A stretch of 64,000 nt of DNA from Pseudomonas chlororaphis. GTDB taxonomy: Bacteria > Pseudomonadota > Gammaproteobacteria > Pseudomonadales > Pseudomonadaceae. A program made the translations under genes and the position numbers. The notes below the pieces were generated by a model. The model saw only the letters and a list, made by a program, of their open reading frames with translations, was not told the DNA's origin and searched no databases. The stretch is from NCBI RefSeq assembly GCF_001921865.1, contig NZ_MSCT01000019.1, forward strand, positions 533,673 to 597,672, written 5' to 3'. This document shows positions 53,739 to 62,157 of this stretch, piece after piece (position 1 is the first letter of the stretch; each line of letters starts with the position of its first letter).

Positions 53739-54494
53739 TCAACCCAACTCCGCCGCCACTTGCCGATCGCCGCGCTGCTTGTAGTACGCCGCCCCGGCAA
53801 TCATCACCAGCAGAATCCCCGCCAGGACCGCCGACGAACCGATGGTGCCGAAGTCCAGGCCGCCCTTTTCCAGAGGCTTGGTCAGGAAGTCGCCCAGGGT
53901 CGCGCCGAACGGCCGGGTCAGCACGAAGGCGATCCAGAACAGCAGCACCGAGGAGATCCGGGTGCAGTACTTGAGCGCGACGACCAGGGCAATGGTCGAG
54001 CCGATCAACAACGCGCCGCCGGCAAACCCCAGGCCCGAATCGTCCGCCAGGTAATCGCCGAGCGCCGTGCCCAGGGTGTTGGAAAACAGGATCGCCATCC
54101 AATAGAACATCTCGCCGCGCAAGGTCTGGATCCGGTTGACGTTGAGCGAGTCGCCGCTCAGGCGCCAGACCGCGAAGATCGCCAGCAGGATCGCAATCAG
54201 GATCATCGAGCCGGTGGCATAACCCAGGCCCAGGGTACGGTCCATGAAGTCCGACATGGTGGTACCGGCCGTGCTGGTGGAAAGAATCACGATCCAGTAC
54301 AGCACCGGGTTGTAGGTCTTGGAAAACAGCTGGGTGACCAGGGTCACCAGGAACACGCTGATCAGGATCATGGAACTGACGGCGTACCCGACATTCAGGG
54401 TCATCGACAGCAAGTCACCGGCGGTTTCCCCCAGGGTCGTCGCGCAGATTTTCATGACCCAGAACGCCAGGGTGATCTGAGGGAGTTTATTCAT
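53739..54494 (-). CDS. DUF347 repeat integral membrane protein (COG4705 type)
   Basis: A 251-residue polytopic protein built of four related units, each containing a short motif like T-x-G-x-T-x-x-D-x: CATTLGETAGDLL, STAGTTMSDFM, NTLGTALGDYL and RPFGATLGDFL, each followed by a helix with GxxGxxxL spacing. This is the DUF347 repeat pattern. Function is unknown; the repeated polar TxGxTxGD residues in helices suggest a metal or small-solute permease. It is transcribed leftward, with its own terminator, and is divergent from the secreted repeat protein gene. Confidence 0.8.
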   Translation of the reverse strand: MNKLPQITLAFWVMKICATTLGETAGDLLSMTLNVGYAVSSMILISVFLVTLVTQLFSKTYNPVLYWIVILSTSTAGTTMSDFMDRTLGLGYATGSMILIAILLAIFAVWRLSGDSLNVNRIQTLRGEMFYWMAILFSNTLGTALGDYLADDSGLGFAGGALLIGSTIALVVALKYCTRISSVLLFWIAFVLTRPFGATLGDFLTKPLEKGGLDFGTIGSSAVLAGILLVMIAGAAYYKQRGDRQVAAELG

Positions 54495-54868
54495 TTGCTG
54501 CAGTGCTCCAGAGCTCGATTGAAGACGGTCCGTCTTGGACTTCTAGTCGCAGCGAAGGCTGAAGGGCAGGCAGTGAAAAATAGGTAAGTGGCGAATGAAA
54601 AAACCGTTGATCGTGTTTTTTTCAACGGTGCGATCAGGTTAATGATCGATTAATGCTCGCCCGACATTCTGCAGCCATCGAAATCGGTGACGACGCGTCG
54701 CCCACGGCAGCAGCGCAACGAGGCTTGCATGCAGTGGTTTCTGGTGCCAACAACATCGATTAAATCGATATTTTTAAGCATTTATTTGCGCTTTTTAATC
54801 AAATTAACTGGCGTAGTATCGCTTCCATACCCACTGCACAACACGCAAACGAACCTGGAGTGACCACC
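54495..54868. other. AT-rich divergent intergenic region
   Basis: About 374 bases, AT-rich to the right. A hairpin ACCGTTGA-...-TCAACGGT lies near 54606-54631, and ATCGAT-TAA-ATCGAT near 54757-54771 is a short palindrome. It must carry the promoters of the DUF347 gene and the repeat-protein gene. I see no further gene or known riboswitch. Confidence 0.4.
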
Positions 54869-55168
54869 ATGAACAGCAAACTGATCCTCGCCCTGACCCT
54901 TTCCGTACTGGCCGCCAACACCTTTGCCGCCGACGGTTATGACCGCACCGGCTCGGCCGCCTTCACCTCGGGCAGCTCGGCCAGCGCCAGCCTGGCTTCC
55001 GACGGTTTTGACCACACGGGTACCGCTGCCGCAGTCGCCGCCGATGGCTTCGACCGCACTGGCACCGCCGCTGCAATCGCCGCCGACGGTTTCGACCACA
55101 CCGGGACTGCTGGCGCCATCGCTGCCGACGGTTTCGATAAAACCGGTACCGCCGAAGCCATCGGTTAA
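54869..55168 (+). CDS. Small secreted protein made of 14-residue tandem repeats
   Basis: A 99-residue precursor. The signal peptide occupies about residues 1-20 (KLILALTLSVLAANTFA), giving a mature chain of about 79 residues. Residues 21-30 (ADGYDRTGSA) are a degenerate unit. Residues 44-99 are four perfect-register 14-residue units of the form [AS]DGFDxTGTAxA[IV][AG], where x is His, Arg, His, Lys. The last unit ends at the stop codon. GGAG lies ten bases before the ATG. Function is not recognised; the Asp-rich DGFDxTG motif might bind cations. Similar short repeat proteins occur in other Pseudomonas (from memory). Confidence 0.75.
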   Translation: MNSKLILALTLSVLAANTFAADGYDRTGSAAFTSGSSASASLASDGFDHTGTAAAVAADGFDRTGTAAAIAADGFDHTGTAGAIAADGFDKTGTAEAIG

Positions 55169-55185
55169 CCCCTGGCGTCTTCCAC

Positions 55186-55205
55186 AGCCCGGCTTCGGCC
55201 GGGCT
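55186..55205 (+). terminator. Terminator after the repeat-protein gene
   Basis: AGCCCGGC-TTCG-GCCGGGCT, an eight-pair stem with a stable UUCG tetraloop, followed by TAGTTGTTT; 18 bases past the stop codon. Confidence 0.7.
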
Positions 55206-55310
55206 TAGTTGTTTCTGGCCCGAGGCAAACCGGCCCCTTGGCGCTGGCATTCACGTTCAAGGGCTTGCACTATGGCGGCCTTTCCTTTTTGGTCCACGCA
55301 AGAGCCTGTC

Positions 55311-55940
55311 ATGTCCGAAGACATTCATTACTACGAACCTGCCCAGGGCCACGGCCTGCCCCACGACCCGTTCAACGCGATCGTCGGTCCGCGGCCGATC
55401 GGCTGGATTTCCTCACAGGACCTGCAAGGCCGCCTGAACCTCGCGCCCTACAGTTTCTTCAACGCCTTCAACTACATCCCGCCGATCATCGGTTTCTCCA
55501 GCGTCGGGCGCAAAGACAGCCTGAACAACATCGAGCAGACCGGGGAGTTCGCCTGGAACCTCGCCACCCGCCCGTTGGCCGAGCAGATGAACCAGAGCTG
55601 CGCGGCGGTGCCCGCCGAGGTCGACGAGTTCGAGCTGGCCGGGCTGACGCCCGTGGCCTCGAAAGTCATCGCCGTGCCGCGGGTCGCCGAGAGCCCGGTG
55701 TCCTTCGAGTGCAAGGTCACGCAGATCATTCAGCTGCAACGCGCGGACCAGGAACCGGTGCCCAGTTGGCTGATCCTTGGCGAGGTGGTCGCCGTGCATA
55801 TCGCCAAATGGTTGCTCAAGGACGGGATCTACGACACCGCCGCGGCAGAACCGATTCTGCGCGGCGGCGGGCCGGCGGATTATTTCCAGCTGGGGCCAGA
55901 GGCCTTGTTCAAGATGTTCCGCCCAGGGGCGGTCAGGTAG
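55311..55940 (+). CDS. Flavin reductase family protein
   Basis: A 209-residue split-barrel FMN-binding protein of the flavin reductase (DIM6/NTAB) family. Start ATG 55311 (MSEDIHYYEPAQGHGLPHDPFNAIVGPRPIGWISS). The block RPIGWISSQDLQGRLNLAPYSFFNAFNYIPPIIGFSSVGRKDSLNN is characteristic and contains the flavin-binding residues. Members reduce FMN for two-component monooxygenases or act as flavoredoxins. No partner monooxygenase is adjacent; the next gene is transcribed towards it. Confidence 0.85.
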   Translation: MSEDIHYYEPAQGHGLPHDPFNAIVGPRPIGWISSQDLQGRLNLAPYSFFNAFNYIPPIIGFSSVGRKDSLNNIEQTGEFAWNLATRPLAEQMNQSCAAVPAEVDEFELAGLTPVASKVIAVPRVAESPVSFECKVTQIIQLQRADQEPVPSWLILGEVVAVHIAKWLLKDGIYDTAAAEPILRGGGPADYFQLGPEALFKMFRPGAVR

Positions 55941-55966
55941 CGTTACAGAACGGACAGGGTCGCGGG

Positions 55967-56206
55967 TCAGGCCGTTTCCCAGGCCAGTTCGCCGTCCTCG
56001 CTCACGTCGATCAATTGCGCAAGCTTTTGCTCGGCAGCCTGGTCGGCGGCGTGGGCAGTCTTGAATGTCTGGTCGTGCAGAACCTTGTGAAAGCGCGGCG
56101 CCCCTGAACCACCCAGGGCCTTGACCGCGATGGCGGCGCTGTAGCCCCCTTCGCCTGGAACCACGGCGGAAACCGCTTCGTATGCTGCAAACTCTTTACG
56201 TGCCAT
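55967..56206 (-). CDS. Small conserved hypothetical protein
   Basis: A 79-residue protein (MARKEFAAYEAVSAVVPGEGGYSAAIAVKALGGSGAPRFHKVL). The start at 56206 has AGGA eight bases upstream; an ATG eleven codons earlier is open. No membrane segment, signal or familiar motif is visible. It lies downstream of the ABM gene, 42 nt away, in the same direction. Confidence 0.6.
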   Translation of the reverse strand: MARKEFAAYEAVSAVVPGEGGYSAAIAVKALGGSGAPRFHKVLHDQTFKTAHAADQAAEQKLAQLIDVSEDGELAWETA

Positions 56207-56248
56207 GTTGCTGATCCTGGCCAATGGAAGGTCGGCCATTCTAAACCC

Positions 56249-56614
56249 TCAACTGGCCAGCTGGTGCAGCGGCGCCCGGTTCAATTGCGCGTATTCGCCT
56301 TCGGCCTGGGCGGCCGAAACATCACAGAAGGTATGGAAGTCCAGGCTATTGACCACCAGGTCCTGGACCAGCTCGGCGAAGATCGCCAGGACCGGCGAAC
56401 AGAAATAATCGGTCATTGCCTGTTGGTTGCTCCAGAACCCGGACACCAGCCACAAGTCTGCATCGCACTGCGAACGCTGCAAGGCGAACTGCAGGCAACC
56501 GGTGGCCTGGCGGGACGGTTCGATCAGGCTGCTCAAGCGTGCACCCAACTCCGTTGAGCGACCGGCGCGGGCGCGAACAAAAGCCATATGGCTGACAGGA
56601 ATTTGCGTGGACAT
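56249..56614 (-). CDS. Antibiotic biosynthesis monooxygenase (ABM) fold protein
   Basis: A 121-residue dimeric ferredoxin-like-fold protein of the ABM type: HMAFVRARAGRSTELGARLSSLIEPSRQATGCLQFALQRSQCDADLWLVSGFWSNQQAMTDYF. The pattern (E-P-SR-A-GC, W-S-F, A..) is the usual ABM fold; the activity is unknown and the term 'antibiotic' is historical. It is divergent from the AraC gene and in line with the small gene downstream. Confidence 0.75.
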   Translation of the reverse strand: MSTQIPVSHMAFVRARAGRSTELGARLSSLIEPSRQATGCLQFALQRSQCDADLWLVSGFWSNQQAMTDYFCSPVLAIFAELVQDLVVNSLDFHTFCDVSAAQAEGEYAQLNRAPLHQLAS

Positions 56615-56944
56615 GTGCGACTCTCCCTGGATAGTAGCGAGGCAGCCTTGGGACGGGCTGCGACAGGATCAAAGGTTAAGCGCCCGGCGTAACCGCCGTT
56701 AGTCGATTCCTGCCGGTGTTTTGCACAATCCTGCGAGCCTTGCCCGATGCCGCCGAGCCCGGCCCCGGCGGCCGGAAAAACCCACAACGTTGTTTCAAGC
56801 AAGTGACAGCCAGCGCCGGCGACTTGACGCGGTTCACGCGCACGCGCGCGGCAGAATCAGGCAAGATTCACGCAGGATTCGCCTACCCCTGGCGCTTGCA
56901 CAAATTTAAGCTGTGGCCATTGTCATCGTCCCGGAGGAGCCTCC
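56615..56944. promoter_or_regulatory. Divergent control region between ABM and AraC genes
   Basis: About 330 bases without a believable gene. It contains the promoters for the leftward ABM gene and rightward AraC regulator. The short direct repeat AGATTCACGCAGGATTCGC near 56863-56882 is the only pattern I noticed. The AraC ribosome site CGGAGGAGCCTCC ends it. Confidence 0.35.
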
Positions 56945-57874
56945 ATGTCATCGCTTGAAACCCAGCAGCCGCCCCTGGATGCGGAAATGGAAAAACAGCG
57001 GGCGGAGCTGGCCGGGATCATTCGTCGCAACACAGACGAAGACGGTAGCTACGCCACGGCGATCCAGGCGCTGTTCGTCTCGCGCCACAGCCGCTCCCAC
57101 GATTTCGCCCCGGTGCTGGCCCAGCCGGCGCTGTGCATCATGGCCCAGGGACGCAAGGAAGTGCGCCTGTGCGACGAGCAGTTCAACTACGACCCGCTCA
57201 ACTACCTGGTGGTCTCGGTGTCCATGCCCCTGAGCGGACGCGTGGTCAATGTTTCTTCCGAGGAACCGATCCTCGCCCTGCGCCTGGACATCGACCCGGC
57301 GGAAATCAGTGCCCTGATCGCCGATGCCGGCCCGCTGGGCGTACCGAACCGCCCGACCGGACGCGGCCTGTATGTGGAACGCCTCGATACGCCGATGCTC
57401 GATGCGGTCCTGCGCCTGACCCGATTACTCGATACGCCCAAGGACATCGCCATGCTCGCGCCGTTGATCCGTCGGGAAATTCTCTACCGGTTGTTGCGCA
57501 GCCCCCAGGGGCACCGGCTGTATGAAATCGCCATCGCCAACAGCCAGAGCCATCGCGTCAGCCAGGCCATCAAATGGCTGAACGGCAACTACGAACAACC
57601 CTTGCGCATCGACGACCTGGCCCGCGAAGTGAACCTTAGCGTGTCCACCCTGCATCACCGTTTCAAGGCCATGACCGCCATGAGCCCCCTGCAATACCAG
57701 AAGCAACTGCGCTTGCAGGAAGCCCGGCGGCTGATGCTGGCCGAAGGGCTGGAAGCGTCCGCGGCCGGGTATCGGGTCGGCTATGAAAGCCCGTCGCAGT
57801 TCAGCCGCGAATACAGCCGGCTGTTCGGCGCCCCGCCACTGCGCGACATGGCGCGCCTGCGCCTGACCGTCTGA
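56945..57874 (+). CDS. AraC family transcriptional regulator
   Basis: A 309-residue AraC/XylS regulator with an N-terminal AraC_N ligand domain (residues about 20-185, TAIQALFVSRHSRSHDFAPVLAQPALCIMAQGRKEVRL) and a C-terminal dual helix-turn-helix domain (REVNLSVSTLHHRFKAMTAMSPLQYQKQLRLQEARRLML, AAGYRVGYESPSQFSREYSRLFG). GGAGGA precedes the ATG. Candidate targets are the divergent ABM gene and the downstream aldehyde dehydrogenase; neither is proven. Confidence 0.9.
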   Translation: MSSLETQQPPLDAEMEKQRAELAGIIRRNTDEDGSYATAIQALFVSRHSRSHDFAPVLAQPALCIMAQGRKEVRLCDEQFNYDPLNYLVVSVSMPLSGRVVNVSSEEPILALRLDIDPAEISALIADAGPLGVPNRPTGRGLYVERLDTPMLDAVLRLTRLLDTPKDIAMLAPLIRREILYRLLRSPQGHRLYEIAIANSQSHRVSQAIKWLNGNYEQPLRIDDLAREVNLSVSTLHHRFKAMTAMSPLQYQKQLRLQEARRLMLAEGLEASAAGYRVGYESPSQFSREYSRLFGAPPLRDMARLRLTV

Positions 57875-57888
57875 CCCACTCCCATTAC

Positions 57889-57920
57889 CTGTAGGAGCGA
57901 GCTTGCTCGCGCCTACAAGG
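57889..57920. repeat. Single REP element
   Basis: TGTAGGAGCGAGCTTGCTCGCGCCTACAAG, one REP unit between the convergent AraC and aldehyde dehydrogenase genes. Confidence 0.8.
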
Positions 57921-57931
57921 TTGAAGTGATT

Positions 57932-59380
57932 TCAACGGGCGCGGATCACGTGCTTGATCTCCTGGAACGCCTGCAACCCCCAAGGGCCCAGCTCGCGACC
58001 GATGCTGCTCTGCTTGAAGCCGCCCCAGGCGGTCTGCGGGAAGATCACCTGCGGCGCGTTGATCCACACGAGCCCAGCCTGCAAGGCGTTGGCGACCCGT
58101 TCGGCGTTCTGCACATCGCCGCCGACCACACTGGCCACCAGGCCGAAGTCACTGTCATTGGCCAAAGCGATGGCTTCGTCCTCGCTGGCGAAACTGCGCA
58201 CGCAGAGCACCGGACCAAAGATCTCCTCGCGCCACAGTGCACTGTCCAGGGGCACTTCGGTGAAGACCGTTGGCCGCAGGAAAAAGCCCCGCGGGCGATC
58301 CGCCGGGCGTTCGCCGCCGCATACCAACCGCGCGCCGACGCTCAGGCCACGATCGATATGGCCCAGCACCCGCTGGTATTGCGCCTGGTTGACCAGCGCG
58401 CCCATCTCCACCTCCGGGTCGAAGGGATCAGCCACGCGAATGGCCTCGGCCCGCGCCTTGAGGCGCAGGAGAAACTCGTCCGCCAGTTCGTCGGCGACCA
58501 GCACCCGGCTGGTGGCCGAGCACATCTGCCCGGCGTTGAAGAAACCGCCGCCGCAGGCCAGTTCGACCGCCAACTCGAGATCGGCATCGGCCAGCACCAG
58601 CAGCGACGACTTGCCGCCCAGCTCCAGGCTCACGCCCTTGACGGTTTCCGCCGCGCGCTGCATGACCTGGACCCCGACCGCATTGCTGCCGGTAAAGGAA
58701 ATCTTCGCCACCCGCGGATCGGCCGCCAGCGGCGCGCCCACCGCCAGCCCGGTGCCGCAGACCAGGTTGAACACTCCCTTGGGCAAGCCGCTTGCGGCAA
58801 TGATCGCGGCCAGTTCCAGCTCGGGCAGCGGCGTGACTTCCGAGGGTTTGAGCACCACGCTGCAACCGGCGGCCAGGGCCGGCGCGAGCTTCCAGGCGGT
58901 GGTGACCATCGGGAAGTTCCACGGCACGATCAGGCCGACCACGCCACAGGGCTCGCGGCGCACGCGGGCGCTGAAGTCGTCGCAGGGCAACGGCACGTCG
59001 CGATCCTGCGCGGCGTCCAGGCCTTCGGCCAGGCCGGCGTAGTACTCGAAGGTGGCGATCACGTCGTCGAGATCGATGGCCGCCTCGAATTGCGGCTTGC
59101 CGTTGTTGCTCGACTGCAAGTGCATCAGGCGCTCGCGGCGCTCGGCGACCCCGGCGGCGATCCGCCGCAGCACCGCGCCACGTTCGGCGCCGCTGCTGGC
59201 GGACCACTGGGCAAGCCCGGCCTGGGCGGCGCTCACCGCCTGCTCGACACTGCGCCGGTCGCCACCGCTGACCAGCGCCAGCGGTTCTTCGGTCGAGGGG
59301 TTGGTCACTGGCAGCAACTCAGTGCCGGCACGCCACAGGCCGTCGATGTACAAACCGTTGATCAAGGTTGCCTGGCTCAT
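57932..59380 (-). CDS. NAD-dependent aldehyde dehydrogenase, probably for 4-guanidinobutyraldehyde
   Basis: A 482-residue ALDH of the betaine-aldehyde-type group. It contains WNFPMVTTAWKLAPALAAGC, the NAD-binding FTGSNAVG, catalytic Glu in LELGGKS and catalytic Cys in FNAGQMCSATSRV, plus EEIFGPVLCVRSF. It overlaps the stop of the upstream AruI-like decarboxylase gene by four bases, so the aldehyde made by the decarboxylase is the likely substrate (4-guanidinobutyraldehyde, giving 4-guanidinobutyrate). Substrate assignment is from context, not sequence. Confidence 0.85.
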   Translation of the reverse strand: MSQATLINGLYIDGLWRAGTELLPVTNPSTEEPLALVSGGDRRSVEQAVSAAQAGLAQWSASSGAERGAVLRRIAAGVAERRERLMHLQSSNNGKPQFEAAIDLDDVIATFEYYAGLAEGLDAAQDRDVPLPCDDFSARVRREPCGVVGLIVPWNFPMVTTAWKLAPALAAGCSVVLKPSEVTPLPELELAAIIAASGLPKGVFNLVCGTGLAVGAPLAADPRVAKISFTGSNAVGVQVMQRAAETVKGVSLELGGKSSLLVLADADLELAVELACGGGFFNAGQMCSATSRVLVADELADEFLLRLKARAEAIRVADPFDPEVEMGALVNQAQYQRVLGHIDRGLSVGARLVCGGERPADRPRGFFLRPTVFTEVPLDSALWREEIFGPVLCVRSFASEDEAIALANDSDFGLVASVVGGDVQNAERVANALQAGLVWINAPQVIFPQTAWGGFKQSSIGRELGPWGLQAFQEIKHVIRAR

Positions 59381-61014
59381 GCCTGCACCGCCTGCATCCA
59401 GCGGGCCTGGTCGATCTCGATCAGGGTCGGGCCCTGGCGATCGCTGGCCGCGCGCAGCGCCTGGCGCAATCCGTCGACGCTGTCGATGGCCTCGGCGGCG
59501 CAGCCCAGGGCCCTGGCCACGCCAATGAAGTCCGGCGTGTAGATGTCCACGCCCACCGGCTCGATGGCGCGGTTGACCATGTACTTCTTGATCTCCTCGT
59601 AGCCCTGGTTATTCCACAGCAACACGATGACCGGCGTGCGCGCTTCCACCGCGCTGGCCAGCTCCGGCAAGGTGAATTGCAGGCCGCCGTCGCCGATCAG
59701 GCACGCCACCGGCCGCCGGGCATTGCGCTCGGAAGCACCGCCCAACCAGGCGCCGATCGCCGCCGGCAAGGCATAACCCAGGGTGCCGTAGCCGGTCGAG
59801 GCATTGAACCAGCGGCGCGGACGCTCGGGGTTGAAGGTCAAGTTGCCGCTGTACACCGGCTGCGTGGAATCGCCGACGATGACGATCTCCGGCAGCTCGT
59901 CCACCACCGTTTCCAGGAACAGCGTCTGCGCCCGGGTCGGCGCATCCCACTGGCTGTCCAGCACGCTGCGCAAGGCACCGGCCCGGGTCGCGCCCCAGGT
60001 CGTGTCGCGCGCGGCCAGCGGCTGTTTGGCCAGCTCGGCGAGCAAGGCTTCGGTGGCGCTGTGGGCGTCGGCCACCAGCGCTACTTTCGGCGGATAGTTG
60101 CGCACGGTCTGGTCGGGGTCGATGTCAATGCGCAGCAAGGTGCCGGGGATCTCGAAGCCGCCAGCGAAAGTCACGTCGTAGTCGGTTTCCGCCAGCTCGG
60201 TGCCGATGGCCAGGACCACGTCGGCCTCGGCCACTAGGGCGCGGGTCGCCACCAGTGACTGGGTCGAACCGATCAGCAGCGGATGCCGGGAGGGCAGCAT
60301 GCCCTTGGCGTTGATGGTCAGGGCCACAGGCGCTTGCAGCAGTTCGGCGAGACGGGTCAGGGACGCCGCGGCCTCGATCGCACCGCCGCCGGCAAGAATC
60401 AGCGGACGCCGGGCACCGGCCAGCCATTGGCTCATCCGCGTGATCGCGGCGGGCGCGGCGCCGGCGCGGGCGACGTTTACCGGCTCGCTGGCGAGCAGTT
60501 CGTCGGCCTCTTCCACCAGGACATCGAGGGGGATTTCAATGTGCACCGGGCGCGGCCGGCCGGCCTGGAACAGGGCAAAGGCGCGGGCCAGCACCACCGG
60601 CAGTTCGGCCGCGGACATCAGGGTATGGGAGAACGCCGCCACGCCGCCCACCAGCGCGCTCTGGTTCGGCAACTCATGCAGCTTGCCGCGCCCGCCGCCA
60701 AGCTGGCTGCGCGACTGCACGCTGGAGATCACCAGCATCGGAATCGAGTCGGCGTAGGCCTGGCCCATGGCGGTGGTGATGTTGGTCATGCCCGGGCCGG
60801 TGATGATGAAACACACCCCCGGCTTGCCGCTGGTGCGGGCATAACCGTCGGCCATGAAGCCGGCACCTTGCTCATGCCGCGGCGTGACGTGCTCGATGCT
60901 CGAACGGGCCAGCCCGCGATACAACTCGACGGTGTGCACCCCCGGAATGCCGAACACCTGCTCGACCCCATAACCTTCGAGTAACTTGACCAGTACTTCG
61001 CCGCACGTCGCCAT
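59377..61014 (-). CDS. Thiamine-diphosphate decarboxylase, AruI-like (5-guanidino-2-oxopentanoate decarboxylase)
   Basis: A 545-residue acetolactate-synthase-like ThDP enzyme, starting MATCGEVLVKLLEGYGVEQVFGIPGVHTVELYRGLA. The catalytic Glu is in TPRHEQGAGFMADGYAR, and the ThDP-binding motif GDGGLQFTLPELASAVEARTPVIVLLWNNQGYEE (GDG-x-NN) is intact. The closest remembered protein is AruI of P. aeruginosa, which decarboxylates 2-ketoarginine in the arginine transaminase pathway. No aminotransferase gene (AruH) is in the cluster. Start ATG 61014 has AAGG upstream; it is divergent from the LysR gene. Confidence 0.8.
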   Translation of the reverse strand: MATCGEVLVKLLEGYGVEQVFGIPGVHTVELYRGLARSSIEHVTPRHEQGAGFMADGYARTSGKPGVCFIITGPGMTNITTAMGQAYADSIPMLVISSVQSRSQLGGGRGKLHELPNQSALVGGVAAFSHTLMSAAELPVVLARAFALFQAGRPRPVHIEIPLDVLVEEADELLASEPVNVARAGAAPAAITRMSQWLAGARRPLILAGGGAIEAAASLTRLAELLQAPVALTINAKGMLPSRHPLLIGSTQSLVATRALVAEADVVLAIGTELAETDYDVTFAGGFEIPGTLLRIDIDPDQTVRNYPPKVALVADAHSATEALLAELAKQPLAARDTTWGATRAGALRSVLDSQWDAPTRAQTLFLETVVDELPEIVIVGDSTQPVYSGNLTFNPERPRRWFNASTGYGTLGYALPAAIGAWLGGASERNARRPVACLIGDGGLQFTLPELASAVEARTPVIVLLWNNQGYEEIKKYMVNRAIEPVGVDIYTPDFIGVARALGCAAEAIDSVDGLRQALRAASDRQGPTLIEIDQARWMQAVQA

Positions 61015-61167
61015 GTCTTGCCCTTCTTGTTCGCTTGAGACGGTATGCCCGGACGGCCGGTGTGTGGCCAGGCACGGGGAAGGCGTCATTGGAACGGGCC
61101 GCGTGTAGCGGGAACAATGGATAAAAAGTCATACTAGCCATGTCCTCACGTCATGCCTTGGCTCCCC
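61015..61167. promoter_or_regulatory. Divergent LysR/decarboxylase control region
   Basis: About 150 bases between the decarboxylase start and the LysR start. LysR regulators usually bind a T-N11-A site in such a region and control both directions. No clear -35/-10 pair or T-N11-A palindrome can be singled out by eye. Confidence 0.4.
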
Positions 61168-62055
61168 ATGAAACGCCTCCCGCCCTTGCCCGCTTTGCAT
61201 ACTTTTCTGATCACCGCGCAGTGCTGCAACTTCACCCGCGCGGCCGAGCAGCTGCACATTACCCAAGGCGCGGTGAGCCGGCAGATCGCCGGGCTGGAAA
61301 GCCATCTGGGCTATGCGCTGTTCCAGCGCCAGGCGCGCGGCCTGAGCCTGACCGCCGAGGGACGGGAATGGCTGCCACGGGTGGAACAGGTATTCGGGCT
61401 GATCAGCGCGGCGGTGGAACAGGTCGGCATGACCCGCGACACCCTGCAACTCAAGGCGTCCACCTGTGTGATGCGCTGGTTGTTGCCGCGCCTGCTGCAA
61501 TGGCAGAAAGAACGTCCGGACGTACCGGTGCGCCTGACGACCACGGTGCAACACGGGGTGGATTTCGGCCGGGAGCAGTTCGATGCCGCGGTGATCTACG
61601 GCGCCCCGCCGCCCTCCACCCTCGGCGCCTATCACCTGTTCGACGAACAACTGACGCCGGTGTGCTCGCGGGCTTTGCTGGAGGGGCCGATAGCGCTCAA
61701 GCATCCGTCAGACCTGCAGCACCACATGCTGCTGCATCCGACCCTCGATACGCATGACTGGACGACCTGGCTGAAGGCCTCGGGAACCGTGTTGAACACC
61801 ATCGGCAAGGGCCAGCATTTCGAGACCCTGGACCTGGCGATGTCGGTCGCCTCCCAGGGGGCGGGCGTGGCGCTCGGCGACTGGGCATTGATTGGCGAAG
61901 ACCTGAGCGCCGGGCGGCTGGTCACGCCATTTGACTTGAAGGTGCGAACCGGGCTGGGCTACTACCTGGTCCACCCCGAAGGCTCGCCGCCTTCACCGCC
62001 CTTGCAGGCATTGCTGGACTGGCTGGTGGAACAGGCCCAGACACGCCCTTTGTAG
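61168..62055 (+). CDS. LysR-family transcriptional regulator
   Basis: A 295-residue LysR regulator (frame open five codons further, from 61153). The winged helix-turn-helix is ALHTFLITAQCCNFTRAAEQLHITQGAVSRQIAGLESHLGYALFQRQARGLSLTAEG. The effector domain (STCVMRWLLPRLLQWQKERPDVPVRLTT, HFETLDLAMSVASQGAGVALGDW) is of the GcvA/AmpR-like class. It is divergent from the decarboxylase-dehydrogenase operon and is its likely regulator. The stop codon lies inside the repeat at 62051-62151. Confidence 0.88.
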   Translation: MKRLPPLPALHTFLITAQCCNFTRAAEQLHITQGAVSRQIAGLESHLGYALFQRQARGLSLTAEGREWLPRVEQVFGLISAAVEQVGMTRDTLQLKASTCVMRWLLPRLLQWQKERPDVPVRLTTTVQHGVDFGREQFDAAVIYGAPPPSTLGAYHLFDEQLTPVCSRALLEGPIALKHPSDLQHHMLLHPTLDTHDWTTWLKASGTVLNTIGKGQHFETLDLAMSVASQGAGVALGDWALIGEDLSAGRLVTPFDLKVRTGLGYYLVHPEGSPPSPPLQALLDWLVEQAQTRPL

Positions 62056-62151
62056 CCGCTGCCGAAGGCTGCGCAAGGTCCGCAGGACCTCCGGCGATCT
62101 CAAGAACGGCGCCCGCTTCGCGGTCGTACGCAGCCTGCGGCAGCGGCTACA
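62051..62151. repeat. Inverted-repeat element overlapping the LysR stop codon
   Basis: TGTAGCCGCTGCCGAAGGCTGCG (62051-62073) faces the inverted CGCAGCCTGCGGCAGCGGCTACA (62129-62151), with an internal GGTCC-GCA-GGACC hairpin. The 23-base arms differ at about two positions. Size and structure match a small REP-like or MITE-like element family different from the GCGAGC REPs elsewhere in the window. Confidence 0.75.
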
Positions 62152-62157
62152 GGTGGA

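Noticed and set aside
54998..55165. Regular 42-bp units considered as a CRISPR-like array
   Set aside because: There are no unique spacers; the units are contiguous, in frame and encode a clean 14-residue protein repeat.
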